DNA of 64,000 bases, taken from contig CAVWEM010000008.1 in assembly GCA_963753955.1 (NCBI GenBank), positions 406,188 to 470,187 of the forward strand. Reading direction: 5' to 3'. Both the position numbers and the translations under genes were made by a program. Every line of letters starts with the position of its first letter. The stretch's first letter is position 1. Origin of the DNA: Methylumidiphilus sp963753955. GTDB lineage: Bacteria > Pseudomonadota > Gammaproteobacteria > Methylococcales > Methylococcaceae. This document shows positions 42,941 through 51,999 of the stretch, one piece after another. Below the pieces are notes generated by a model, which saw only the letters and a program-made list of their open reading frames with translations, was not told where the DNA came from and ran no database searches.

Positions 42941-45900
42941 TCAGTATTCATATTGGTAGACCACGCCTACGCTATTGGCCACAGCGGAACCGGACGCGCC
43001 GCTGGTAGGGGAACCGGTGCCGACCGCGCCTTCCAGTTTCAGACCCTTGGCGATGTCGATCTGCACCGTGGCCTGGGTGTTGGGGCTTGAGATCCCCTGC
43101 TTGGCCCCGACGTAGACGCCGGGGGCGACATAGCGCCCGGCTTCCAGGGTGGTGCCGACGGACAGGCGGTCCAGCCGCAAGGTTTTGCGCACACTGTCCA
43201 GCGGGTCTCCGACGCTGGAGGCCACACCGGTCAACGAAGCAAGGGCGGAGGCGATTCCCACCATCTCCATAGTGCTGAGGCCGGTGGCGGCGCGTCCGAA
43301 CAGCAGTTGCGACAACACTTCGTCCTGCGGAAGGTCGGGGATGCTGCTGAGGGTGATCTTAGGCTTGCTGGCGGTGCCGCCGACAGCCAGGAACGCGGTC
43401 ACATTGGCGCTGGCGGTCTTGGCGACGAAATCCAGCGAGGGATCCGCCAGGCTACCGCCGTCGAAGCCGACCTCGCCCTTGCTGAAGGCCAGCGTCTGTC
43501 CCGCCAGGCTGAATTGGCCGCGCCGCAACATGAAGCCGCCGTCCGTATCCGGCTGGCCCGCCGTGCCGCGCACATGGGCCGTGCCGCCGAGTTCGGCGTC
43601 CAGCCCGCGGCCGCGCACGAAAATCTGGCCGGGGGCGTCGATGGTAAGGTTCAAAGCGATATCCTGGTTGTGGCCTGGGGCCGACGGCGTGGGCTCAGGT
43701 ACACCAGGCCGGCGCACATTCAACACGGCGATGCTGGCAGGCAGCCTCTCGGGAATGCGGATATCCGCACGTTTGATGTGGATTGATCCGGCGGCAGCGA
43801 GCATCCCCTGGGCCTGGCCATTGACGGCAAGATCGGCGTTCAGATCCACGCTCAAACGGTCGCCAGCAAGCGGGCGGGCATTGCGGGCGGCGACAGTGAG
43901 ATTGACCGGCATGCCACCGCCCAGAAAATCCACGTCCCCGCTGGCGGAAACCGTGCCGGGACCGGCGCGGCCTTCAAGCTTGCTGATGCGGATTTTACCG
44001 CCCTCGGCTTCCAGCAAAGCGTTGATGTCGCTGACATGCACACCGGCCGCATAATCCTGCACCTCGCCATGGTCTAGCCGTGCGCTACCCGTGGCCTGCG
44101 GCGCGGACAAGCTGCCCGCGAGGGCTGCGTTCAAAACGACCTGGCCGCGCAGGCGGCAGCCGGCGGCAGTCAGCAAGGGATCCAACAGTTGCAAATCCAT
44201 CACCCCGGCGGCGTGGAGGTCGGCGAGACCGGACAAGGCAAACGGCAAATCCCCCGTGATGTTCAGATTGAACTCGCGGCCGGCTTCCATCCGTGTGTCG
44301 ATATGGGCGGACATGCCAGCCAGTTGGGCGCTGACCACCAGTTTGACCGATGGCAGGCCACGGGCCGGGCCAACACGCATCCGCAGATCTTTAATTTCGA
44401 TTTCCACGTTGCCGGTGGGCCGGGCGGGTGTGCCACCCAACTGCGCATCCGCGCGCAGAGTGCCTGTCGCGGCAAGCCCGGGAGCGAACAGCGCGGCCAA
44501 ATCAGCCGGAAGATCGCGCAGGCTGGCAGCCAAGGCCAGGCGGGGGCTGGCCAATCCCGCCAGTTCCAGCACCGCCTGCCGCAGGCCGAGGCGCAGCCGA
44601 TCCACCGCCACGCCGCCGTTGAAATCAACCCGCGCCGGGGCCAAAAGGCGCAGGGTTTCATCCTTCCAACTGGCCTGCAACTCGGCCAAGGCCAGCCGCA
44701 TGGCTTTTGCGTCCAGGCTGGCGGCGCTGTCCAGCCGCATTTCCGCCCCGGCCAGTTCCGGCAAGCGGGCAGACAGGCGCAGCTTGAGCGCTTCCAGGGG
44801 CCCGGAAAGATCCAGCCCGGCGGAACCGGCCAAAAGCCCCGCCGAGATCCCGTCCAGTTTGAGCCACCCATCGAACAAAGGCTTGCGAACCGGATCGCTG
44901 ACCGAAAGATCCAAGCGGGCCTGTCCGACCGTCGCCATCCCAGCCAAGCCGGCTTGGCTGGCGTCCAGCAGCAGCCGCGCCGACGGACGGCCATTGCCCG
45001 CCAGCGTTTCCAGCGTCGCAGCGACAGTGCCGGACAGCGGCTGGCCCAGCAGGGGACGCAAATCCCCCAGGTCTCCCACGCGCAAATCAATTTTTCCAAC
45101 AGGCAGTCCGCCGCTTTTTGGGAACACAAAGCCTCCCTTGGCATGGGCGCTTTTCCAATCGGCGCGGGCCATGGTCAGCCGCCAAAGACCATCAGCGGAA
45201 GCCTGCGCGGCGAGGGCCAGTTCCAGCGGCGAACCGGCCAGCCCCCAGCCACGCGCCGTCAATTCGCCCGAAGGCGCGCCGGGCAAGCCTTCCAGCCGCA
45301 GCTTGGCGCTGACCGGCCCGCGCGGGAGATCTTTCGCGGCCAGTTCGCCGCTGAGATCGGCGGACACGGCGAACTTGTCCAAGGGACCTTCGACCCGGCC
45401 TTGCGCATCCAGCCTGCCGGAACCGCCGGCCATCACCGCCGCAAAATCATTAAGCGCCAGCTTCCAATTGAACTTGGCCAGCTTCGCCGCAAGCCTGCCG
45501 TCAGCCGACACAGCGAAAGCCCTGCCTTCCAGCTTGAGGCGGGAAAGTTCCACGTCTTCGCCGCGCAAGGCCATGGAAACACCGAGCTTCGCCGCGTCCC
45601 CCAGCAAGGCGGGCCAAGGCGCGGCACCGCCGGTCATCCCCAAGGTTCCGTCTAATTCCAGCCGGGTGGCGGCGGCTTGCCGATTGAGCCGCAAATTCAG
45701 GGTCGTTTTGCCTTGCGCGTCCAGCCCGCCCATCGCCGCGAAAGGCCGCAAGTCCGGCAAGCCCAGAACCAGATCGAGCGTTGCTTCACCCGCCGTGGTC
45801 GCCTTGCCCTCGGCGACGAGCAGCGGATGCCTGAGCGTGAAAACCACCGGACGCCCCGCCGCCTCCAACTGCACGTCGGCCTGTATGTCCAAAGGCGCGG

Positions 45901-46936
45901 CTTCCAGCAAATGCGGCTTGGGGCCGGGCAGTCTGAGTCCGAAGACTCCGCCGCGCAGTCCAACCTGCCCGGCGTCGCCCTGCATATCGAGGGCGATGCT
46001 GCGAACGGCGGCATCGGCGACGCTTAATTGCCCGACGCGCAGCCTGCCCTTGGCAACGGGCCGGATGAAGGCACCCTGGACTTGCGCGTCCAATGTGAGC
46101 GCCTGCCAGGACAAATCGGGCCGAAGCCGCATCGCCGGGGCGGTCACATTCACCGCCAGGCCGACTATGGCCTGATGCCCAAAATCCATCTTGCCTTGGA
46201 CGCCGGCATGAAGCGGGCCAAAATTTAGCTCAAGCCGGGTTTCGACGCCGGACAGAGGGCCTTCCAGCGTGGCCTCCAGGGATAGCGCGTCCATCTCCTG
46301 TATGCCGCCGAAGGAGGCGACCAAGCCTTGCGCGGGCTCCTGGGCGGATAAGTGCGCACGGATCTTGGCAGCTTGCAGACAGCCTTGCAGGGCATAGGTC
46401 CCGGCCCCGTCCAAGCGCTTGACGCTTAGGTCAAGCTCGCCTTGTTCCAGGGAATCCAGCCCTGCCTTGCCGTCTATGGCGAGGCTGGCGGCCTTGCCGG
46501 AGACAGCCTCGGCGAAGTCCAGCCGCGCCACGCGCAAACTGTCCAAGCGGATGCCGCCTGGCAGCCACGGCTTGCCGGATGGCTCGGCCTTTTCCGGGGA
46601 CGGAGACGGCAGGCGGCGAAAGCTGACGCTTCCAGCCTCCACACGATCAATCACCACCCTACCTGTCAACAGGCTTGACGGCGACCAGTCCAAGGCCAGA
46701 TTGTCGATGGCTAGCCAAGGCCCGTCCTTGTCACGCAGTTCGAGACGGGAGAGAAGCAAGGCATCGGGAAACCGGCCTGCAAGCCCGGTCAAAATCACCC
46801 CGCCTGCGCTCAAACGCGACACCGCCCGCTCTCCCCACTCCAATCCCGCCTGGCTATTCAGGAAGGCCAACAGCAACGCGAGGCCTAGCACGGGCAAACC
46901 CAATAGCCACAGCACCCAACGGCCTGCCCGCCGCAT
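42941..46936 (-). CDS. tamB: Translocation and assembly module protein TamB
   Basis: 1331 residues. An N-terminal membrane anchor (WVLWLLGLPVLGLALLLAF) is followed by a very long repetitive beta region and the C-terminal DUF490 block (FSLAGQTLAFSKGEVGFDGGSLADPSLDF...LSQLLFGRAATGLSTMEM...GVYVGAKQGISSPNTQATVQIDIAKGLKLEG). It starts at the tamA stop (TGATG overlap). TamB bridges inner and outer membranes and is involved in phospholipid transport and outer-membrane protein insertion. Confidence 0.95.
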   Translation of the reverse strand: MRRAGRWVLWLLGLPVLGLALLLAFLNSQAGLEWGERAVSRLSAGGVILTGLAGRFPDALLLSRLELRDKDGPWLAIDNLALDWSPSSLLTGRVVIDRVEAGSVSFRRLPSPSPEKAEPSGKPWLPGGIRLDSLRVARLDFAEAVSGKAASLAIDGKAGLDSLEQGELDLSVKRLDGAGTYALQGCLQAAKIRAHLSAQEPAQGLVASFGGIQEMDALSLEATLEGPLSGVETRLELNFGPLHAGVQGKMDFGHQAIVGLAVNVTAPAMRLRPDLSWQALTLDAQVQGAFIRPVAKGRLRVGQLSVADAAVRSIALDMQGDAGQVGLRGGVFGLRLPGPKPHLLEAAPLDIQADVQLEAAGRPVVFTLRHPLLVAEGKATTAGEATLDLVLGLPDLRPFAAMGGLDAQGKTTLNLRLNRQAAATRLELDGTLGMTGGAAPWPALLGDAAKLGVSMALRGEDVELSRLKLEGRAFAVSADGRLAAKLAKFNWKLALNDFAAVMAGGSGRLDAQGRVEGPLDKFAVSADLSGELAAKDLPRGPVSAKLRLEGLPGAPSGELTARGWGLAGSPLELALAAQASADGLWRLTMARADWKSAHAKGGFVFPKSGGLPVGKIDLRVGDLGDLRPLLGQPLSGTVAATLETLAGNGRPSARLLLDASQAGLAGMATVGQARLDLSVSDPVRKPLFDGWLKLDGISAGLLAGSAGLDLSGPLEALKLRLSARLPELAGAEMRLDSAASLDAKAMRLALAELQASWKDETLRLLAPARVDFNGGVAVDRLRLGLRQAVLELAGLASPRLALAASLRDLPADLAALFAPGLAATGTLRADAQLGGTPARPTGNVEIEIKDLRMRVGPARGLPSVKLVVSAQLAGMSAHIDTRMEAGREFNLNITGDLPFALSGLADLHAAGVMDLQLLDPLLTAAGCRLRGQVVLNAALAGSLSAPQATGSARLDHGEVQDYAAGVHVSDINALLEAEGGKIRISKLEGRAGPGTVSASGDVDFLGGGMPVNLTVAARNARPLAGDRLSVDLNADLAVNGQAQGMLAAAGSIHIKRADIRIPERLPASIAVLNVRRPGVPEPTPSAPGHNQDIALNLTIDAPGQIFVRGRGLDAELGGTAHVRGTAGQPDTDGGFMLRRGQFSLAGQTLAFSKGEVGFDGGSLADPSLDFVAKTASANVTAFLAVGGTASKPKITLSSIPDLPQDEVLSQLLFGRAATGLSTMEMVGIASALASLTGVASSVGDPLDSVRKTLRLDRLSVGTTLEAGRYVAPGVYVGAKQGISSPNTQATVQIDIAKGLKLEGAVGTGSPTSGASGSAVANSVGVVYQYEY

Positions 46937-48792
46937 CAGAACGCCTGCCCCAGGCCGATGTAAACCTCAAACGAGCCGCTGCCCGGCTGCTTGTTGACGG
47001 GCATAGCCACGTCCAGCCGTATCGGCCCGAAGCCGGTGTAGTAGCGCGCACCCACGCCAGCCCCCATGCGCCAAGTTCCGATAAACGGCGCGCCGTCGGC
47101 ATTGACCTGGCCGACGTCGGCGAAGGCGACCGCGCCATACTCGCCGAGGATGCGCTGGCGCAACTCCAAAGTGACCACCGCCATGGCCGTGCCACCCTGC
47201 GGCTTGTTGTTGGGAAACTGCGGCCCGATGGACTGGTATTGGTAGCCGCGCACGGTGTCGCTGCCGCCGGCATAGAAGCGCTTATCCGGCGGCAAGTCGA
47301 ATTGGCCTGCCCCCTCCGTGTCGCCAACCATCCCGCGCAAAGCCAGCACACTGCGGCCCGGCTCGCCCAGATCCAGGTAAGCCGAAGCGGCGAGTTGCAA
47401 CACGACAAAAGTGCTGCCTCGCCCGCCGGCCAAGGATTGGAAGGGGGTTAGGGAAACCCTGGCGCGTACGCCTTCGGTGGGGTCGAGCAGGCTGTTGCCG
47501 CTGTCGTATTTCATGACCATCGGCACACTCAGCAGGGTGTAGTGGCGCGTCACACCTTCCTGGGTGATTTCCGACTGCTCGCCGGCCAAGCCGACACTCG
47601 CACTCCAGTGCCTGGCAAATTTGCGATTCAGCACAATATCGCCGGTGATGGCCTTCTGGTCGTAGGCGACCAGGCTTTGCTTGATGGCACATAAGTTGAT
47701 CTGCAAGGATTGGTCGCGCTGCCAGAAATCCGGTTTGACGAACCCAGCCTGCCCCTTGTAGCCAATGCCAGTCGTGCTATTGCCGCCGAGTTGCGTCACC
47801 CCCGCAGTCAGGTTCAACTGTTCGGCATTGCCGGACAGATTGCGATGCTGCCAGGTGGTGGAGAGGCTGCCCCCCAGGTCGGTGGACCAGGCTGCGCCCA
47901 GGCTGGCCGCCCGCTTCGGGCGTTCGGCCAAGTCAAACGTGATGGGCAAGCGCCCCTGTCCATCCACAACATCCGCCGCACGGACTCTGACGGAGGAGAA
48001 GACGCCTGTCGCGGCCAAATCTTGGCGCGCTTTCTCGATTGCCCCCGGGTTGAAGGGGTCTCCGTAAGCAACCAGCAGGCGGCGGCGCAGGTAGTCCCCA
48101 TTCACGTCTTTGAGCCCGTCCACCTCGATCCGGCCAAGTTCCACGCGGGGGCCGGTCTCCACTTTGTAGGCAATGTCCAAGGCGTTGTCTTCCTGTGCCA
48201 GGGTGGCGACAGGCTCCTCGACCTTTGCCAACGCGTAGCCTTCATCCCGCAAGGCATTGAGCAGCCTTTCCCGCCCCGCCAGCACATCCGAAGCCAAGGC
48301 CGGCATGCCGGGGGCCAAGCCCAGCTTGGCCCGTGCAGAACCGGGCACATCGCCCTGGAGGTCGAGCCTGCGCAGATGGAACAACGGGCCTGGCTCGACC
48401 GCGACCGTCACTTCCACCGGCGGCTCGGCCGGGAGACGGTCGAGAAAGCCGTTGAGTCCCGGGGCGTCCAGCGGAAGACCCGCGATCTTCACCTTTGCCT
48501 TGCCTTTGTAGAACCCGAGGCTGTCCAAGGCGGCGGCGAAGCGCTCCACATCCGTTTGCGCCCGCGCCACCAGCCCGAAAGAACCTACCGGCGCGGTTTT
48601 GCCCAGGCGGAGTAACGTGGAGGAATCCGTCAACGCCTGATTCAGTGTCGCATTGCCCGTCTTTTCGATGGCCACCGCGTAGGGCTGCGGATCGGTGCCC
48701 GATGCGGCCGTCCCGGCAAAAGCCAATGCGCAGGGCAAGGCCGCGTAACGCAATCGAGCCGGCAGGCTGTAAACGGCGGGGTTACGTTGCAT
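46936..48792 (-). CDS. tamA: Outer membrane assembly factor TamA (BamA/Omp85 family)
   Basis: About 618 residues. After a signal-like start (MQRNPAVYSLPARLRYAALPCALAFAGTA) come POTRA domains (e.g. RVELGRIEVDGLKDVNGDYLRRRLLVAYGDPFNPGAIEKARQDLAATGVFSSV). A C-terminal 16-strand barrel follows, with the signature KRFYAGGSDTVRGYQYQSIGP and terminal strand GSFEVYIGLGQAF. An upstream TTG six bases earlier is the alternative start. Confidence 0.94.
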   Translation of the reverse strand: MQRNPAVYSLPARLRYAALPCALAFAGTAASGTDPQPYAVAIEKTGNATLNQALTDSSTLLRLGKTAPVGSFGLVARAQTDVERFAAALDSLGFYKGKAKVKIAGLPLDAPGLNGFLDRLPAEPPVEVTVAVEPGPLFHLRRLDLQGDVPGSARAKLGLAPGMPALASDVLAGRERLLNALRDEGYALAKVEEPVATLAQEDNALDIAYKVETGPRVELGRIEVDGLKDVNGDYLRRRLLVAYGDPFNPGAIEKARQDLAATGVFSSVRVRAADVVDGQGRLPITFDLAERPKRAASLGAAWSTDLGGSLSTTWQHRNLSGNAEQLNLTAGVTQLGGNSTTGIGYKGQAGFVKPDFWQRDQSLQINLCAIKQSLVAYDQKAITGDIVLNRKFARHWSASVGLAGEQSEITQEGVTRHYTLLSVPMVMKYDSGNSLLDPTEGVRARVSLTPFQSLAGGRGSTFVVLQLAASAYLDLGEPGRSVLALRGMVGDTEGAGQFDLPPDKRFYAGGSDTVRGYQYQSIGPQFPNNKPQGGTAMAVVTLELRQRILGEYGAVAFADVGQVNADGAPFIGTWRMGAGVGARYYTGFGPIRLDVAMPVNKQPGSGSFEVYIGLGQAF

Positions 48793-48886
48793 GGACAAGG
48801 CGATCCCAAATATTCGAGGCGGTTTTTTTTAAATTGTATGGGCTTTGGTCACGGATCAACCGACCATCCGAAGTTTAATCCGCCCG

Positions 48887-50095
48887 TCAATCGGATGCGG
48901 GTTCTCGGCCACCCTCAAGATAGGTTTCCAGCAACTTGCCGATTTCCAGCATCAAAGCTTCGTCCATGCGCATGGAAAAATCCGGGGCTATCCTGATGAG
49001 CCAACCGCGCGAAGCCTGATTGTAAGTGAATAACTTTTGCCCCGAAGAGGAGACAAAACTCTTCTTTAATTGCAGTCCCTGCTGGGTGCTGGGAGCTTCG
49101 CTGGATGCGCCAAGCCGTGGCTTTGGCGAGAAGTAAACGGCATCCGTGCCATCGTTGGGGGCCACCGTCGCAGTCACTGGAGAATCGGCCCGAATGCCAA
49201 GCCCGCCCAGGTTTTTATCAATGGTTTTAGCGGTTTCCGGTAAGAGATCCTCCCCATGCGGCATGGCAAGATCGGTCGCCTGGCCTTTTGCCAAGCCGTT
49301 CGCCCCACCCTCCCGCGCAATGGCTGCCTGGCCATCGCCACCCGTTTGCGTGCCAACAGCGATTGTTCGCATCCGCTGGATGTCGTCCCTTGAAAATTCG
49401 CCTGATTCGATCTGCGGGATTAGCCCGATGACCTTGTCCATTCCTAAGGTTTTGCAGGCTTTGCTGATTTCGTAGCCTAACCGGTAAGGTATTTTTGCGA
49501 TATTGGCAAAACTTGCGGCCATGGCCTCCGGCAACTCGGCGAAGCCGAGGTACTGGCTGAGTTTGGATTTGGAGATCCCTTCGGCTTCGGCAAGTTCCTG
49601 CGCCGTTTCAAAAAGCCCTAGGCCCAATGCGTTCTGGTAACTTTTTGCTTTAGCATAATCTGAGATATTTTTGCGCTGCCTGTTTTCCGCCGACATGATC
49701 AGATAGGCTTCCCGGTCGCCCAGTTCGCGCACGATGGCTTGTACCGGAATGCCCAGTTCTTTGGCTGCCAGCCAACGCACCCGTCCGCAAATCACCTCGT
49801 ACTGGATTCCAGAGGCGTCAGCGTCTTTCACGCTGCGTACCACAATGGGCTGGATTTGGCCGATGCCCTCTTGCTGAAAGGATTTGATCAGTGCGTCCTT
49901 GTGCAGGGTTTCGCCTATGGGCCGGTCGGCGAGTTTCCAGGGACCGCAGGCTTCAGAGGAAATCTCCACGGGGGTGCCGTCATGCAGATTGGCGACCGCG
50001 CTGCGGGAAAGTGTGCTGTTTTGGGATAGGGCCGGTTTGAAGGCTTCGCTTTTGATCAGCAAATCCATTGCCGACAGTTTTTTGGGTCTGGTCAT
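48887..50095 (-). CDS. parB: ParB-family partition protein
   Basis: 402 residues. The ParB/Spo0J nuclease-like domain is GIGQIQPIVVRSVKDADASGIQYEVICGRVRWLAAKELG...LIMSAENRQRKNISDYAKAKSYQ. A helix-turn-helix follows (LAEAEGISKSKLSQYLGFAELPEAM). The C-terminal half has a low-complexity linker. The ATG overlaps the parA stop by four bases, the usual parAB order. It binds centromere-like sites for plasmid segregation. Confidence 0.92.
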   Translation of the reverse strand: MTRPKKLSAMDLLIKSEAFKPALSQNSTLSRSAVANLHDGTPVEISSEACGPWKLADRPIGETLHKDALIKSFQQEGIGQIQPIVVRSVKDADASGIQYEVICGRVRWLAAKELGIPVQAIVRELGDREAYLIMSAENRQRKNISDYAKAKSYQNALGLGLFETAQELAEAEGISKSKLSQYLGFAELPEAMAASFANIAKIPYRLGYEISKACKTLGMDKVIGLIPQIESGEFSRDDIQRMRTIAVGTQTGGDGQAAIAREGGANGLAKGQATDLAMPHGEDLLPETAKTIDKNLGGLGIRADSPVTATVAPNDGTDAVYFSPKPRLGASSEAPSTQQGLQLKKSFVSSSGQKLFTYNQASRGWLIRIAPDFSMRMDEALMLEIGKLLETYLEGGREPASD

Positions 50096-51249
50096 TGGAC
50101 AGCCTCTAATTTCTTGGCGTCCCGGATCATTGCCACCCTATCGGAATCCCACAGGGATTTGGCGTGGATCAGTATTTCTTGGTTGACTGCGTCGAACGCG
50201 CTTAGGGCCCGCCGGTAGGTTTCACGGCTTCCCCGTATTTCGGCGATTTCATAGACGCTGACCATGTCGTTGCCTGATTTCAAAAGTTCAGCGCTTTCGA
50301 TCATTTGGTTGGTCAGGATGGTGTCGCCGTAGATGCTCCGCAGCATTGACGCAGCCCGCACATGTTCCGTCCCGCCGTTGAAGCGCGTGATAAGGATGGA
50401 CAGCCGTGCCAGCCTTAGCTTGTCTAGGCTTTCCAGGATATGGAAAAACTGGATGCTCGAACTGATGTCCACCATCGTCGGTATGATGGGCGTCACGATG
50501 TAGTCGCTGGCGCAAAGCACATTGATGGACAGTAGCCCGAGAGCTGGCGGCGCGTCCAACACGATGATGTCATAGTCTCCACCGATGCTGTCCACGGCGT
50601 CTCTTAAGCGCGTGGCGTTTTCGTCCATGCCCAGCAAAGCCATTTCGGCGCCGACTAAGTTCAAGTTTGACGGCACCAAATCCAAACGATGCCAATAAGT
50701 TTTCCTGATCGATTGCCGGATGGCTTTGTGCGCGTGGGTGATGGCGGGTGCGATGGTTTGGCCCGCCTCAATGTGAAGTTGCGGATTGTAGCCGAATAGG
50801 CCGGTCATGCTCGCTTGCGGATCCATGTCGATCATGAGTATGCGATAGCCTTGCCGGGCGGCATATTGGGCAAAGTGGGCGGCGGTGGTGGTTTTGGCCG
50901 ATCCTCCCTTGAGGTTGGCGAAGGCGATGACGATGGCGGCGGCATGGTTTTTTTTGGGCAACCTGCCTAGCGATTCGCGGATTTTATTGACGTGCTCCAT
51001 CGAATAGGCACGGCGTCCGTTTTGATCCTTGCCGGCAGGTGGCACATCGCCAATGGTCTCCAGTTTTCGCAAGTAGACTGTGCTGATTCCGATCAACCGC
51101 GCGGCTTCGGATATGCCCATTAACGGAAGCGACTTCTCGGTCGCGGTCGTGTGGGTGTGCGCCATCAGCATGTCGAGCGCTTCCCCTCCGCGTTGGGCTA
51201 GGCTTGAGAAGAATCCGCTGGTGTCCAGGTGCAGTGTTTCGTGAAGCAT
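50092..51249 (-). CDS. parA: ParA-family partition ATPase with an N-terminal HTH
   Basis: 385 residues from MLHETLHLDTSGFFSSLAQ; the frame is open another 62 codons upstream but those overlap operator-like palindromes. A MerR-like helix-turn-helix (GISEAARLIGISTVYLRKLETIG) precedes the ATPase domain, with deviant Walker A LKGGSAKTT, Walker A' MIDMDPQAS and Walker B DIIVLDAPPALG. Type Ia ParA proteins use the HTH to repress their own operon. Confidence 0.93.
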   Translation of the reverse strand: MLHETLHLDTSGFFSSLAQRGGEALDMLMAHTHTTATEKSLPLMGISEAARLIGISTVYLRKLETIGDVPPAGKDQNGRRAYSMEHVNKIRESLGRLPKKNHAAAIVIAFANLKGGSAKTTTAAHFAQYAARQGYRILMIDMDPQASMTGLFGYNPQLHIEAGQTIAPAITHAHKAIRQSIRKTYWHRLDLVPSNLNLVGAEMALLGMDENATRLRDAVDSIGGDYDIIVLDAPPALGLLSINVLCASDYIVTPIIPTMVDISSSIQFFHILESLDKLRLARLSILITRFNGGTEHVRAASMLRSIYGDTILTNQMIESAELLKSGNDMVSVYEIAEIRGSRETYRRALSAFDAVNQEILIHAKSLWDSDRVAMIRDAKKLEAVQ

Positions 51250-51389
51250 TGGTGTTTGCGTTTTTTGTGCAAATATACGCGAATTATAGAAACTGCGCCA
51301 ATGTTCGCAAGCTTTATCTTTCTGCCCCGAAACAAACGGAGTGCTGGATGTTGTGGCAGAGGCTAGCGGCCAGTGAAAAATTCCCGCTT

Positions 51390-51430
51390 GGCAGTTTGAC
51401 CGGTCAAACTGCCGCCATGGGCAGTTTGAC
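51390..51430. promoter_or_regulatory. Candidate parAB operator or partition site
   Basis: A perfect 24-bp palindrome GGCAGTTTGACC-GGTCAAACTGCC at 51390-51413 is followed six bases later by a third half site GGCAGTTTGAC at 51420-51430. It lies between the origin and parA, where ParA (HTH form) or ParB would bind. Which protein uses it is inference. Confidence 0.65.
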
Positions 51431-51439
51431 GGCAAGATT

Positions 51440-51993
51440 AGTCTTTTATAAAGATTAAAAAGAAGATTAAAAGATTAAGATGTCTGCAAATTGTTGAAAT
51501 AAATAGAAAAATTAACAAATATCGCAGGCTAAACCTACCGTGTCGAGGCTTGGCCTTGCCGTCTGCCCGATTAACGCAGGCTAAACCTACCGGCTCGGCG
51601 AGATATCGCTGGCTAAACCTACCGAAAAAGCCGATTACCGCAGGTTAAACCTACCGATGAGCCTGATTACCGCAGGCTAAACCTACCGGCGCTGGCGATC
51701 CGATCTGTGGATAACTTTATGGTGCAGGCTAAACCTACCGAATATCGCAGGCCAAACCTACCGGGGAAGCCGAATAACGCAGGCTAAACCTACCGGCAGG
51801 GGGAGGGGCTGTGGATAACTTTTGAGCAGGCCGCCGATGGCATTTTGGCGGGCGGCATTCCTGGCAGATTTCTGAAGTGTGCCGCCAGACATCGGTAAAT
51901 CGGCGGCGAAACGCTTTGGACGCAAGCTCGGCGCATGCCGCTGGCATGGAAAACCGACATTTCCATGCATCAATTTGCAGGTTAAACCTACCG
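51440..51993. other. oriV: Iteron-type replication origin
   Basis: Nine direct repeats of GCAGGCTAAACCTACCG (with GCTGG, GGTTAA or GGCCAA variants) start at 51524, 51576, 51608, 51640, 51672, 51724, 51747, 51779 and 51977. Most spacings are 32 bp. Two DnaA boxes TGTGGATAA lie at 51706-51714 and 51810-51818. An A/T-rich tract with AAGATTAA repeats at 51440-51520 could be the unwinding element. It lies between repA and parA. Confidence 0.9.
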
Positions 51994-51999
51994 ACGCGG

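Noticed and set aside
44091..46175. Long plus-strand frame opposite tamB
   Set aside because: Low-complexity Ser/Arg/Ala translation typical of the antisense of a GC-rich gene; tamB on the other strand has clear domain matches.
51524..51993. Regularly spaced repeats resembling a CRISPR array
   Set aside because: The repeat unit is only 17 bp, spacers vary from 6 to 181 bp, DnaA boxes lie between them and repA/parA flank them. An iteron origin explains all of this; no cas genes are present.
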